Source: a virus
DNA length: 45,514 nt
Virus record (IMG/VR): IMGVR_UViG_3300032829_000016
Span: 1 to 45,514 of that record
Strand: one strand, 5' to 3'
The notes under the pieces were generated by a model. The model was given only the letters and a program-made list of their open reading frames with translations, searched no databases and was not told the origin of the DNA. A program made the position numbers and the translations under genes. Positions 5,021 through 12,620 of the stretch are shown here, one piece after another; position 1 is the first letter of the stretch, and every line of letters starts with the position of its first letter.

Positions 5021-7051
5021 TCACCCCTTCGCGTACCTTTCCCCTTCTGCGCCGTCCGCGGCCATCAGCAACCCCGCGGCCCAATCGGGCACGGTCGCCA
5101 TATAGCCGTTTAGCGTCGGCAGCGCGTCGTTAAATTCAGCGTCCGTTAGCGTAATGGCTTCATCGTGGCAATGACCCACCAGCTCATACCGCGGATCTGA
5201 TTCAATGCGCCCCAGCGCGTCGGTGATAAGATCCGCGGCAATCGCTTGCACGACGTTTTCGCACAGCTTTCCGCCGTACGTAACTTGGTGCGTCCAGGCG
5301 CTAACCTTGACGCCTTCAAAACCTATGGTGCGTTCCTTGCCACCCTTCACGTACTCTTCGTGTGCGAATGGGTTGTGATAGAACAGCGGCCGCCCGGACG
5401 GCAAGATAATGGCGAGCGCCGGCGCGCGATACTCGAAACGCAGCACGCCAACCTTCTGCGGTTTCTTCGCGCGGGCGCAATGGAAAAACGCTTCCTCTAG
5501 GTAGTACCAAAGTTCGCAGACCGCCTGGAACGCGTCACGGAATACGTCAACCTGTTTCTGCGCTTCCTCTTGGGTCAACTTCATACCTAACTGCTCGGCA
5601 TATTTCCACAAGCCCGTTTTAGTCGCCAACAACGCGCTTTGTACGGGCGTGTCGCACTCGGGGCACTTATGCACGCCGGGCTTTAGCGCGTTCCATTTCT
5701 CGCCGCATGCGCACTTGCACGGGTAAACCAACTTCCCACCACCCAGGCCGAAGCCACAACCCAGCGTGCCCGGCTTCGCCTTCTGCCTTAGTTCCTTGCT
5801 TACTTCCTCATAATCCAAGTCCCATAGGCGCGTGGCAAAGTCAATGTATGGGTCACGCCCCTGGCGATAAACTTCCTGCATCGGCTTGCAATCACTTACC
5901 CACGCAAGCACCCGGTTTTCTACCGAGCTGAAATCCGATACCACAATCTTCTTACCCTTGGGCGCGCGGATAAGTGGGCGGCCGCAGAATGAAAGCGCGT
6001 CCAGACTTTCTACCGGGCGGCGGGCTGCTAGGTCTTCGATGCAGCGTTTCAAAGTTGCCTTGTCATCTGGCGTACGCGGTACTTTCAGGTTTTGCACCTG
6101 GGCACCACGGCCCGACCACCGCCCGGTATGCGCCCCGTAAAACTTGAATTGCTCACGGAGCCGGCCGTCTTCCGAAACCGTTTGCAGAATCTTCGGGAAC
6201 TTCTTAACCGCGGTCTTCGCGCACGCAAGACGCAGCCGTAACGCATCCTTGGCGGGCCCGTCTTCCTCTAGCGGGTCTTCTACGAACCGTTTCACAAATT
6301 CTTTGCCCAAACTGGTGTATGTATAACCGCGCTTGGTAACCCAATCCATAAGTTGCTTAGGTGAGTTCGGATTATCCAGCCCGGTTAGATCCTTCAATTG
6401 CTGGTGCGCAATTGCTTCCAGCCGTGCCGCTTCCTGATGCGCATAGGCGCACATATCCAGGTCGATGGGCAGCCCGCGGCGGTTAATCCTTTGGTCTAGC
6501 AACCACGCTTGATAAACGCGGTCGGGTATCGGGAAGCGCGCCGCGCACCATTGGTAGATCATGCGGGTATCGTGCACGTCGGCCATACAGTATTCGCAGA
6601 ACTTGGCCCAATCTTCGGGATCCGTGTTACGGTCACGGATGCGCCCGTCTTTCTGCGGCCGGCAGAACTTGTTAATCAGTAACTTCTCTTTGGACGTGGC
6701 CGCCTGCCCGTTAAAGAACGGCACGCGGTTGGCTTCCTTCAGACCCGCGGGTAAGCCGGCGAAGCGCGCCTGCACCATCGCGTCTAGGTAATCCATACCG
6801 CGGTAACCGCCGACCACATCTAACACGGTGCGCTCGAACGACACATTCCACGCAACTAATGGGCCTTCGCCCTGCAGCGCCCGCGCCAACCTATCGGGCA
6901 ACGGTTCGCCTTCCTGCCACAACTGCACCGGCCCAGATTCCCCAGCGTACGCGCACATCAGAATGCGCGTGGACGGGTGCGCGGCATAACGGTCAACCGC
7001 GCACTTCGTCAAATCGAGTTCGCTAAAGGTTTCCAGGTCGAGGAAAATCAC
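5021..7051 (-). CDS. Family A DNA polymerase with 3'-5' exonuclease and a zinc-ribbon insertion
   Basis: This 676-aa phage replicative polymerase shows exonuclease motifs DLET (D5, E7), NVSFE (69-73) and YxxxD (Y154, D158). Polymerase motif A is SDFSSVENR (D373), motif B runs from R422 and K426 to G431-x3-G435, and motif C is HDE (629-631). The T-GRWSGR segment (309-315) is also typical. Right after motif B there is an inserted ribbon with Cys at 445, 447, 449, 463 and 466, in the fingers region, unusual for a Pol I-type enzyme. The start is GTG 7051, overlapping the upstream stop as GTGA. It is the core of genome replication, working with the primase-polymerase (12621) and the ssDNA-binding-like protein (11592). 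Confidence 0.95.
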   Translation of the reverse strand: MIFLDLETFSELDLTKCAVDRYAAHPSTRILMCAYAGESGPVQLWQEGEPLPDRLARALQGEGPLVAWNVSFERTVLDVVGGYRGMDYLDAMVQARFAGLPAGLKEANRVPFFNGQAATSKEKLLINKFCRPQKDGRIRDRNTDPEDWAKFCEYCMADVHDTRMIYQWCAARFPIPDRVYQAWLLDQRINRRGLPIDLDMCAYAHQEAARLEAIAHQQLKDLTGLDNPNSPKQLMDWVTKRGYTYTSLGKEFVKRFVEDPLEEDGPAKDALRLRLACAKTAVKKFPKILQTVSEDGRLREQFKFYGAHTGRWSGRGAQVQNLKVPRTPDDKATLKRCIEDLAARRPVESLDALSFCGRPLIRAPKGKKIVVSDFSSVENRVLAWVSDCKPMQEVYRQGRDPYIDFATRLWDLDYEEVSKELRQKAKPGTLGCGFGLGGGKLVYPCKCACGEKWNALKPGVHKCPECDTPVQSALLATKTGLWKYAEQLGMKLTQEEAQKQVDVFRDAFQAVCELWYYLEEAFFHCARAKKPQKVGVLRFEYRAPALAIILPSGRPLFYHNPFAHEEYVKGGKERTIGFEGVKVSAWTHQVTYGGKLCENVVQAIAADLITDALGRIESDPRYELVGHCHDEAITLTDAEFNDALPTLNGYMATVPDWAAGLLMAADGAEGERYAKG

Positions 7052-7467
7052 TTCACCAACTCCAAAGGCGCACGTTCCGGCGTTCTATTCGGCGCGTCGT
7101 TGCGCCACGCTATGAAGGGATCAAAACGCCCGACATATTGACGGGCCAAAGTTTTGTACGCGTCTTCAGGCCCTTCGCGTATGTATTCGCGGTACCAGTG
7201 GCGCGCGTGCCCCGTGTCGCCGCGCAGCATGTAAAACCGACCGAGATTAAATAACGCGTCTAAACTTCCCTGGCTTATCGCCGCCAGATAGAAACTTTCC
7301 GCTTCCTTCGTGTTTCCGATGTCTTCCAGTGCGTTGCCCATGTTGAACAGCACCACCGGCGAATCTGGGCACAGCGCGAACGCTTCGCGGTACTTGACTA
7401 ACGCGGCCGCTGGATTGCGTGCTTGCATCAGCGCGTTTCCTTCCTCAACTAATGGCGCGTGGTCCAC
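7048..7467 (-). CDS. TPR-repeat protein
   Basis: This protein of about 139 aa has at least three tetratricopeptide-like helix pairs, including AAALVKYREAFALCPDSPVVLFNMG and NTKEAESFYLAAISQG (visible in pieces), ending in a proline-rich tail. TPRs mediate protein-protein contacts, so it may be an adaptor in the replication complex or a host-factor binder. The start is uncertain: GTG 7467 with GGAG upstream is favoured, with TTG 7476 or ATG 7428 possible. It is translationally coupled to the polymerase (GTGA). Confidence 0.7.
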   Translation of the reverse strand: MDHAPLVEEGNALMQARNPAAALVKYREAFALCPDSPVVLFNMGNALEDIGNTKEAESFYLAAISQGSLDALFNLGRFYMLRGDTGHARHWYREYIREGPEDAYKTLARQYVGRFDPFIAWRNDAPNRTPERAPLELVK

Positions 7468-8026
7468 GTTTCGCAATCTCCGCGTAAAGTGCCCTAGCGG
7501 CGGCGCGTAACTCGGGCAGCGTTGCGGCCGTCAAGGTGTAATCCCACCCGGTATAGCCGTCTAACGCGCATTCGCTCGGGTGCGGCGGCACGTCAACGTC
7601 GGGCGGCGTGGTACGTACCACCTTGACCAAGTAACCACCCATCGCATGCACGGCTTCACATTCGTTCGGAAAACGCACATCAGTAATCAGGGCCATCGGC
7701 GGGTTTTCAAATTGCAATCGCGCCTGTAGCCGGCCCACCCAATAATTCGGATCCTGGGCACGGCGGTAATTCGTGCCGTACCATTGCAGTAAGGTGCGTT
7801 GCTTGGCCCCGCCCGGTTCGGCATGGACCCAGGACGGCGCGCCGATCTTGTCTATAAATTCCTGCACGCCGCCCGCTAAGTTCACTTCATGTATTACTTC
7901 CCTACGCAGTTCGTCCGCGAAGGCGCAGATGCGGCCACCATGACCAATCGGCGCGGCATTCATCATGGCAACCGCGGCCGTGTTCTTACCCTGTCTCGCG
8001 CGATGTCCGAAGCCTATAACTAGCAT
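7445..8026 (-). CDS. Deoxynucleoside monophosphate kinase-like P-loop protein
   Basis: This 193-aa protein has an N-terminal Walker A (GHRARQGKNT, residues 7-16) and the later signature ALITDVRFPNE, both typical of phage dNMP kinases of the T4 gp1 type. These phosphorylate dNMPs for DNA synthesis in the cytoplasm. The start at ATG 8026 overlaps the upstream gene by 7 bases. The location beside the polymerase supports a precursor-supply role. Substrate range cannot be read from sequence. Confidence 0.8.
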   Translation of the reverse strand: MLVIGFGHRARQGKNTAAVAMMNAAPIGHGGRICAFADELRREVIHEVNLAGGVQEFIDKIGAPSWVHAEPGGAKQRTLLQWYGTNYRRAQDPNYWVGRLQARLQFENPPMALITDVRFPNECEAVHAMGGYLVKVVRTTPPDVDVPPHPSECALDGYTGWDYTLTAATLPELRAAARALYAEIAKRGPRAIS

Positions 8027-8223
8027 GGACTTACCCTTTCCATCGCATCAAAAAGTAGGTTTATGGCGTCAATAAGTGGCGTGCGGTCTTCCAGTGCATA
8101 TGTGCCTATAAGATACCCGGCCGCACACAGTAAACGGGTCTGCGCATATGCGTTTCGGAACCCTGCCGCGCGCCACCGCCATACCAGCTTTAGCCGGGCG
8201 TATATAAGACGCAGGCGAATCAT
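8020..8223 (-). CDS. Small basic hypothetical protein
   Basis: This 67-aa protein begins at ATG 8223 in an ATGA overlap with the phosphoesterase stop. The N-terminal half is very basic and aromatic (LRLIYARLKLVWRWRAAG); the C-terminal half is an acidic helix. No family is recognised. The extended in-frame form starting upstream would lie wholly over the phosphoesterase gene and is not supported. Confidence 0.55.
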   Translation of the reverse strand: MIRLRLIYARLKLVWRWRAAGFRNAYAQTRLLCAAGYLIGTYALEDRTPLIDAINLLFDAMERVSPC

Positions 8224-8981
8224 TGGCCGTACACTTTTCCGCCGTAGGCAAACCGGCCGCGAAACACGTTGACCAAAAAGTTGTTGAACATGCCGTTGCT
8301 GAAAAATTCGGTGATAGCAAAACCGTTCAACCAACCGGTGGGCGATTTCTTCAGGTATTGCATGTCCAGTTTGCCAATGCAGGGCACGCTATACGCCTGC
8401 CACTTATTGGCGCTCGAATGGGGCAATATCTTGGTCGCACACGCGGCCGTGTGGAAGTGGCCGAACTGCAGGTTTTCCACGTAAGTGTCTAGCGCCTTCT
8501 TAACCGGGTTAGCGCCGCGCAGTACGTCGCCGTGGATCCACTTCAGCCGGCCGCGCTTGTAGTGCTCGCCCTGCCCGCGGACAATCCAGCCCTGTTCTTT
8601 CAGGTCCAGATATTCGGCAAAGTCCAACAGGCCGTCTAACTCGGGTTGCTCTTCTATGAGCTGACGCGCCCAATCTTCGTGGTTGCCGTCCAACCACACT
8701 TTGACTGCGCCCTTCGGCAGTAGCGCCATAACCGGATCCAGCATGACGCGCCGGAAACCGTCCAGGTCTTTGCGCATCTGCCCTTGCGGCTTATAGAGCG
8801 GCTTCGATTTGTTGTGGTGCGAAATGGATCCACAATCCAGGTTGTCACCGCCGAACACGAACAGGCCGACGCGGTTACGCTTCAGGAAATCCAGCACCGC
8901 GGCCCAAGTGGGTGCGTCAATGTGCGGGTAATGAGAATCAAAACAGCTAACCGCGGTTAACACGCTGTTGCTACGTTGCAT
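8220..8981 (-). CDS. Calcineurin-like metallophosphoesterase
   Basis: This 253-aa protein has the full set of metallophosphoesterase motifs: D15-x-H17, GGD (44-46), GNHED (99-103), HGD (150-152) and GHFH (174-177), which bind two metals. Phage versions occur in replication operons and may act on nucleotides, nucleic acid ends or signalling molecules; the substrate is unknown here. ATG 8981 is preceded by GGAG 7 bases upstream and overlaps the methyltransferase gene end. Confidence 0.85.
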   Translation of the reverse strand: MQRSNSVLTAVSCFDSHYPHIDAPTWAAVLDFLKRNRVGLFVFGGDNLDCGSISHHNKSKPLYKPQGQMRKDLDGFRRVMLDPVMALLPKGAVKVWLDGNHEDWARQLIEEQPELDGLLDFAEYLDLKEQGWIVRGQGEHYKRGRLKWIHGDVLRGANPVKKALDTYVENLQFGHFHTAACATKILPHSSANKWQAYSVPCIGKLDMQYLKKSPTGWLNGFAITEFFSNGMFNNFLVNVFRGRFAYGGKVYGQ

Positions 8982-9763
8982 TTGTTCTCCATTCCTGGGA
9001 TACGTGCGCGTGACAAAGCCACGTATTCAGGCGAAATATCAATACCGATGAAATCGCGGCCATTTATAACGGCCATTTTGCCGGTTGTGCCCGAGCCGAC
9101 AAAGGGGTCTAAGACTAGGTCACCGGGGTTAGACCAACTTAGAATGTGATCTTGTGCTAGCCGCTCGGGGAAGATAGCCGGATGTCTAAAGGCGTCACGG
9201 TCTGTAGTGCACCCACCAAAACCTAATCCATACGTCCAAATGTTCCCGCGGGGTTTTGTGTCTTTGACCGGCACGCCCGCGGGTTTGGCTCGCATCTCGC
9301 GTCCGCGCTTGTCCGAGAACGATCCGCCTTTAAACCGTCCGGCGTGCTTACACGCTTCCCGTAAAATGTTGGCTACCGCGGGCGCACCTTTGCTAACCAC
9401 AAACATAAACTCAAATTGATTGTGATAGCGTGTGGTAGCGCCGTGCGGTAGACGGGACGCGTTGAAAATCATGGTGTCATGTAAATTGAATCCCAACTCC
9501 CGAAAATATAGGGCTTGCTTGAAGGATGTAGCCGTTTGGGAACCATCTATGATGCTATCCTTCACCACCCACACCACTACGCCGCCCGGCTTGGTAACCC
9601 GGTATAACTCACGCGCGCACGCTTCAAAGTCCCAAGTAAAGCCGTTATACTTGCGCAGATTGTCATAGGGCGGTGACGTAACCGTTAACTGTATCGTCGC
9701 GTCTGGAATCTCGCGGCGCATCACGTCCACGTTGTCACCGCAGAACAGCCGGGCGTTACTCAT
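8957..9763 (-). CDS. DNA methyltransferase (beta-class, N4-C or N6-A)
   Basis: This 268-aa protein has catalytic motif IV TSPPYDN (29-35) near the N-terminus and SAM-binding motif I DPFVGSGTT (219-227) followed by IGIDISPEY (239-247) near the C-terminus. That order defines the beta class. The SPPY form is common in N4-cytosine enzymes, but N6-adenine cannot be excluded. No partner restriction enzyme is adjacent, so it is probably an orphan enzyme protecting phage DNA or marking it. ATG 9763 follows AGGTGG and slightly overlaps the upstream stop; GTG 9775 is an alternative. The recognition site is unknown. Confidence 0.9.
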   Translation of the reverse strand: MSNARLFCGDNVDVMRREIPDATIQLTVTSPPYDNLRKYNGFTWDFEACARELYRVTKPGGVVVWVVKDSIIDGSQTATSFKQALYFRELGFNLHDTMIFNASRLPHGATTRYHNQFEFMFVVSKGAPAVANILREACKHAGRFKGGSFSDKRGREMRAKPAGVPVKDTKPRGNIWTYGLGFGGCTTDRDAFRHPAIFPERLAQDHILSWSNPGDLVLDPFVGSGTTGKMAVINGRDFIGIDISPEYVALSRARIPGMENKCNVATAC

Positions 9764-10574
9764 TGTCCGCGCCACCTAACTGCGCCAAGTGTTCAATGCG
9801 TTTCTTAAACCCGGTAGGTACGCAGCCCTTCGGGATCTTGCGCCCGCAGATTTCCCCGTAGCCGCACTGCATACGGTCACCACAGCACGGCCATGCGTTT
9901 GAATGCGGCCACGGGTAATCTGGGCCCGGATGTTGTAACAGGGCCTCAATGGCGATACAGGCGGCGCGGACGTGGCGCATACGGCGCTCGATTTCCGCGG
10001 GGCCCATCGGCGGCAATTCCAGCGGGTAGTACGCCGGCTTGTCTTTTTCATCTATCAGCACATGAAACAGAAATTCGTCGGTTTCATAGCCCAGCGCAGC
10101 GGCCGCGGCGAGATAGAACGGCACCTGAAACGACGTGGACAACTCGCCTAGGTAGCGGCTAAATTCCGCCTTAGTGCGTTTCTTCGTGGTCTTGAAGTCT
10201 TCCACGCGCGGCACGCCGTCCACCATTACCACCCGATCAATGCGCCCGATGATGGAGTGGCGCGACCCCGGAAAAACGGGCACGTCAAATTCGCGTTCAC
10301 TTATAACCACGGGCCCGGCGTTGGGCGGCATCACGTCGGCCAACTTCACGCAACGGTCAAACAATTCGGCCGGGTACTTAGCGCGCACCGGTTCCAGGGA
10401 ATTACCCGCGGCGTATGCGTCCAAGATTTCATGGGTGCAGGATCCGCGCCGGCGACCGTAGTTAAATAGCGTCGGTTCGTCATCGGACTCGGGCACTAAG
10501 TTCAAGATGTAGCGCAACCGGAAACGCTCGGGGTTGGACAGGAACGCCGCGTAACGTGAGAAATCAAGTTTCAT
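9756..10574 (-). CDS. RecB/Cas4-like PD-(D/E)XK nuclease with a Cys cluster
   Basis: This 272-aa protein matches the RecB-type nuclease pattern: H48, GRID with D113, EDFKT with D126-x-K128, and Q150xxxY154. Cys at 46 plus a C-terminal set (230, 231, 237, 243, 251) could bind an Fe-S cluster as in Cas4/AddB-type nucleases. It probably processes DNA ends during replication and recombination, alongside the neighbouring PD-(D/E)XK nuclease. ATG 10574 overlaps the upstream stop (ATGA). Confidence 0.85.
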   Translation of the reverse strand: MKLDFSRYAAFLSNPERFRLRYILNLVPESDDEPTLFNYGRRRGSCTHEILDAYAAGNSLEPVRAKYPAELFDRCVKLADVMPPNAGPVVISEREFDVPVFPGSRHSIIGRIDRVVMVDGVPRVEDFKTTKKRTKAEFSRYLGELSTSFQVPFYLAAAAALGYETDEFLFHVLIDEKDKPAYYPLELPPMGPAEIERRMRHVRAACIAIEALLQHPGPDYPWPHSNAWPCCGDRMQCGYGEICGRKIPKGCVPTGFKKRIEHLAQLGGADNE

Positions 10575-11053
10575 ATTGGGCGCACCGTCCGCTTAAAGGG
10601 CCCGTTATCAGAATGTATTTCTATCTGTGGCACGTACGGGTCGGGCGGCAGGTCCACGGATCCGACGCGACGCGGCGGCAGTAGCAACAGAAACCATTGC
10701 CACGGCAGCGTAACCATTGGTTCGGTGTGGTTGCGCGCGTGGACTAAAAGCGGCACTTTGCCCGGATACTTGGCTGCGTGTTTCTGGAAGATGCCTACCA
10801 CGTCCAGGCGCTCACAGTTCTTGCACTCTATGGCTAACTCCCCGAAGAAATCGCGGGCGGCCTTGGACAACTTGACATCTACGCCATTGCAGCCCATTGG
10901 CGTGCTTTCAATGTCGGTGGGGTCCAATTGCGGGGCAAGAATGCGCAAGTCATCACGCACACGCTGTTGCAATCGGCGGCCCTTGGCTTTGCAGGACGCG
11001 GTACGCATCCGGCGCACCTTCGGGTGGCTCTTATGACAATACTTACAAGGCAT
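10571..11053 (-). CDS. PD-(D/E)XK endonuclease-like protein (resolvase-like)
   Basis: This 160-aa protein starts with a Cys/His knuckle (CKYCHKSH), then has MGCNGVDV with D59, IECK (E76-x-K78) and Q90, the spacing of a small PD-(D/E)XK nuclease such as phage resolvase-like enzymes. It likely cuts branched or recombination intermediates. ATG 11053 follows AAAGGG by 7 bases. It is the first gene past the internal terminator of the leftward operon and is translationally coupled to the RecB-like gene. Confidence 0.75.
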   Translation of the reverse strand: MPCKYCHKSHPKVRRMRTASCKAKGRRLQQRVRDDLRILAPQLDPTDIESTPMGCNGVDVKLSKAARDFFGELAIECKNCERLDVVGIFQKHAAKYPGKVPLLVHARNHTEPMVTLPWQWFLLLLPPRRVGSVDLPPDPYVPQIEIHSDNGPFKRTVRPI

Positions 11054-11072
11054 GACGCGCCCTTTCAGAGAC

Positions 11073-11104
11073 AAAAAGGGGCCGCACATACCGCGGTACG
11101 GCCC
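11073..11104 (-). terminator. Rho-independent terminator within the leftward operon
   Basis: Read on the minus strand, GGGCCG (11104-11099) pairs with CGGCCC (11084-11079) around a loop that itself contains the palindrome TACCGCGGTA. A run of T residues follows (opposite the A-run 11073-11077). It lies between the ssDNA-binding-like gene and the nuclease gene, so it would allow high expression of the first gene with reduced read-through to the rest. Confidence 0.7.
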
Positions 11105-11121
11105 GAGTTATTGAGGGTTAG

Positions 11122-11592
11122 TTACTGCTCTTTTGCGGGGCGATCTTTGGCGCGCTGAAAATCTTCAGGCACCGTGACATTCTGGCCCATGCGCGGTTTC
11201 ATCGTGGCCTGGACGTTGGCAAACTTCTTACCCTTGTGCTTGCCCTGTCCATCGTTGTGCACGATGACCAACTGAAGTTGGCGACCCAGCAAAGATTCCA
11301 GGTCGAATTTCGCGCCTTCCACCTTCGCGCCGAAGCCGGGGCCCGTGATGCGCTTGTACAGGGGTGCCTTTTCGTGCAGCGACGCCGTAAAACGCTCGAA
11401 TACCCGTTTCTGCCGGCCTTCCGTGTCGCACTCTTCCAGCACGTAAACCAATTGCACCTTGCGCTTCGGCCCGAAGTCCGTTTCCAACACGCCCAGGTCC
11501 ACGACATCGGCTAACACGGCGGCTTGCGCGCCTTCCTCTGCCAACTCAAAATCTTTCGATGACCCGCTGTTAATCTCAACTTCCAGACTCAT
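11122..11592 (-). CDS. Phage ssDNA-binding-like (OB-fold type) protein
   Basis: This 156-aa protein has a beta-rich body. DVVDLGVLETDFG, KRKVQLVYVLEE, FTASLHEKAPLYKRI, FDLESLLGRQLQLVI and FANVQATMKP form a pattern seen in small phage replication proteins, often annotated as single-strand binding or OB-fold proteins. The C-terminus is charged. It is the first gene of the leftward operon and is followed by a terminator, as expected for a protein needed in stoichiometric amounts. Start ATG 11592 follows CGGAGAG. DNA binding is inferred, not shown. Confidence 0.6.
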   Translation of the reverse strand: MSLEVEINSGSSKDFELAEEGAQAAVLADVVDLGVLETDFGPKRKVQLVYVLEECDTEGRQKRVFERFTASLHEKAPLYKRITGPGFGAKVEGAKFDLESLLGRQLQLVIVHNDGQGKHKGKKFANVQATMKPRMGQNVTVPEDFQRAKDRPAKEQ

Positions 11593-11831
11593 AAAACTCT
11601 CCGTTTGTCAAGGGTTATTTTCTTTTCCCTTCCGTTGTGGCGGTTTGCGGGTTAGTTCCATGAAAAGGCGCAAGTTAACCCTGTTGTGCTCGCCCGGAAA
11701 TTCACGGTTGACAAGGCGCGGGCAAAGGGTGCAAGATAAGCGTGCAATGTGGCGAATCGCAAAACAGACCGTCAAATTGTTCACGCTGCAGGAAGTTCTA
11801 GCTATGTGCTTCGCCAATACAAGGGGAAAAT
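11593..11831. promoter_or_regulatory. Divergent intergenic region between the leftward and rightward operons
   Basis: These 239 bases separate the minus-strand replication operon (start 11592) from the plus-strand genes (start 11832) and must hold promoters in both directions. A TTGACAA word occurs in each orientation (11605-11611 on the minus strand, 11708-11714 on the plus strand). No convincing minus-strand -10 was identified. A 31-codon frame at 11747 is listed separately. Confidence 0.5.
11708..11737 (+). promoter_or_regulatory. Weak candidate promoter for the rightward genes
   Basis: TTGACA (11708-11713) is a perfect -35. CAAGAT (11732-11737) at 18-bp spacing is only a poor -10, and GATAAG lies slightly further at 11735-11740. 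It is the best candidate upstream of the 11832 gene, and the phage or host sigma factor may tolerate a relaxed -10. Confidence 0.3.
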
Positions 11832-11842
11832 ATGAGAGCTGA
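11747..11842 (+). CDS. Possible 31-aa microprotein
   Basis: ATG 11747 opens a 31-codon frame (MWRIAKQTVKLFTLQEVLAM...) ending at 11842, overlapping the start of the next gene by 11 bases. It could be a leader peptide coupling translation to the 11832 gene. A ribosome-binding site is not obvious, and chance cannot be excluded. Confidence 0.25.
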   Translation: MWRIAKQTVKLFTLQEVLAMCFANTRGKYES

Positions 11843-12161
11843 AAACCGCTGCAAAGAGCACTTCCAAGGCGACAAATGCCGCAAGCACTTGCGCCACACG
11901 TCCAACCTGCTAGTTAACCCGGATCCGGTACACGTCGGGCAGTTCAACGCCTGGACGGGTGAAGGCGCCACGAAGACGCTAAAGGGCACCATCCAGCGCA
12001 CCGCGCCGCGGCGCAACCGCGTGATTAACCGCATCGTGGCATCAGCCAAACACTTGGAGAGCACGCACGGGCGCGACACCGCGCAATCGCTGCTATCCAA
12101 GGTCATTTACTATTTGCGGCCGAAACGGATCTTTACCGCGGCGGCTGGAAAGCGCGGGTGA
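11832..12161 (+). CDS. Hypothetical protein with N-terminal Cys/His motif
   Basis: This 109-aa protein opens with C7-x2-H and C16-x2-H-x2-H (RCKEHFQGDKCRKHLRH), a possible zinc site resembling knuckles in other small phage proteins. The rest is basic (KGTIQRTAPRRNRVINRIV), suggesting nucleic-acid binding. ATG 11832 follows AGGGG by 5 bases. It is the first gene of the rightward operon leading to the primase-polymerase. Confidence 0.6.
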   Translation: MRAENRCKEHFQGDKCRKHLRHTSNLLVNPDPVHVGQFNAWTGEGATKTLKGTIQRTAPRRNRVINRIVASAKHLESTHGRDTAQSLLSKVIYYLRPKRIFTAAAGKRG

Positions 12162-12165
12162 CCCC

Positions 12166-12552
12166 ATGCCGGAACGAAAAACTACAGGCACGTTAGGCCC
12201 TGTATTCACATCGGCGCTTCGCCGCGAGTCCATTACGGCCGGCGAGCGTTCGCGCCGAGATCACTTATATGCGCACTTTGCAGTCCTGACCCCCGATGAG
12301 CTGACAGAATACCGGGAACTGGCGGCCCGACTGCAACGAATCAGGACGGCACTCGCACGCCCACAGGCCACCATCGGATGGACGCAGCGAAGAAAGGCCC
12401 TGGCCGCGGGGCGCGCTGGCCGTATCCGCCTAACCAGGGCCATACTCGCCCGGAAAAGGGCAGAGTACCGCGCCATCGCCGCGGAACGGAAAGCGGCAAA
12501 GGAAAACATGCAAAAAGTATGGGAGAAAGCCTATGCGACCAAAACAGCATGA
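12166..12552 (+). CDS. Arg/Ala-rich helical hypothetical protein
   Basis: This 128-aa protein is strongly helical and basic (ELTEYRELAARLQRIR, RAILARKRAEYRAIAAERKAAKENM), probably a coiled coil. It begins 4 bases after the preceding stop. No family is recognised. Its 3' end overlaps the Cys-rich microgene at 12533. Confidence 0.55.
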   Translation: MPERKTTGTLGPVFTSALRRESITAGERSRRDHLYAHFAVLTPDELTEYRELAARLQRIRTALARPQATIGWTQRRKALAAGRAGRIRLTRAILARKRAEYRAIAAERKAAKENMQKVWEKAYATKTA

Positions 12553-12619
12553 GTGGCTGACGTGGTTGGGTAAATGCGTTTGCGGCTGTTTCCGTTGTCG
12601 CGTGTGGGGGCGCTGCTAA
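12533..12619 (+). CDS. 28-aa Cys-rich microprotein
   Basis: ATG 12533, with GGAG 8 bases upstream, opens a 28-codon frame ending in TAA at 12617-12619, immediately before the primase-polymerase ATG. Five of its last 14 residues are Cys (KCVCGCFRCRVWGRC; positions 15, 17, 19, 22, 28), a CxCxCxxC arrangement suited to binding a metal. The first 20 bases overlap the preceding gene. The placement, ribosome-binding site and non-random Cys content argue for a real gene, but it is short. Confidence 0.5.
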   Translation: MRPKQHEWLTWLGKCVCGCFRCRVWGRC

Positions 12620-12620
12620 C

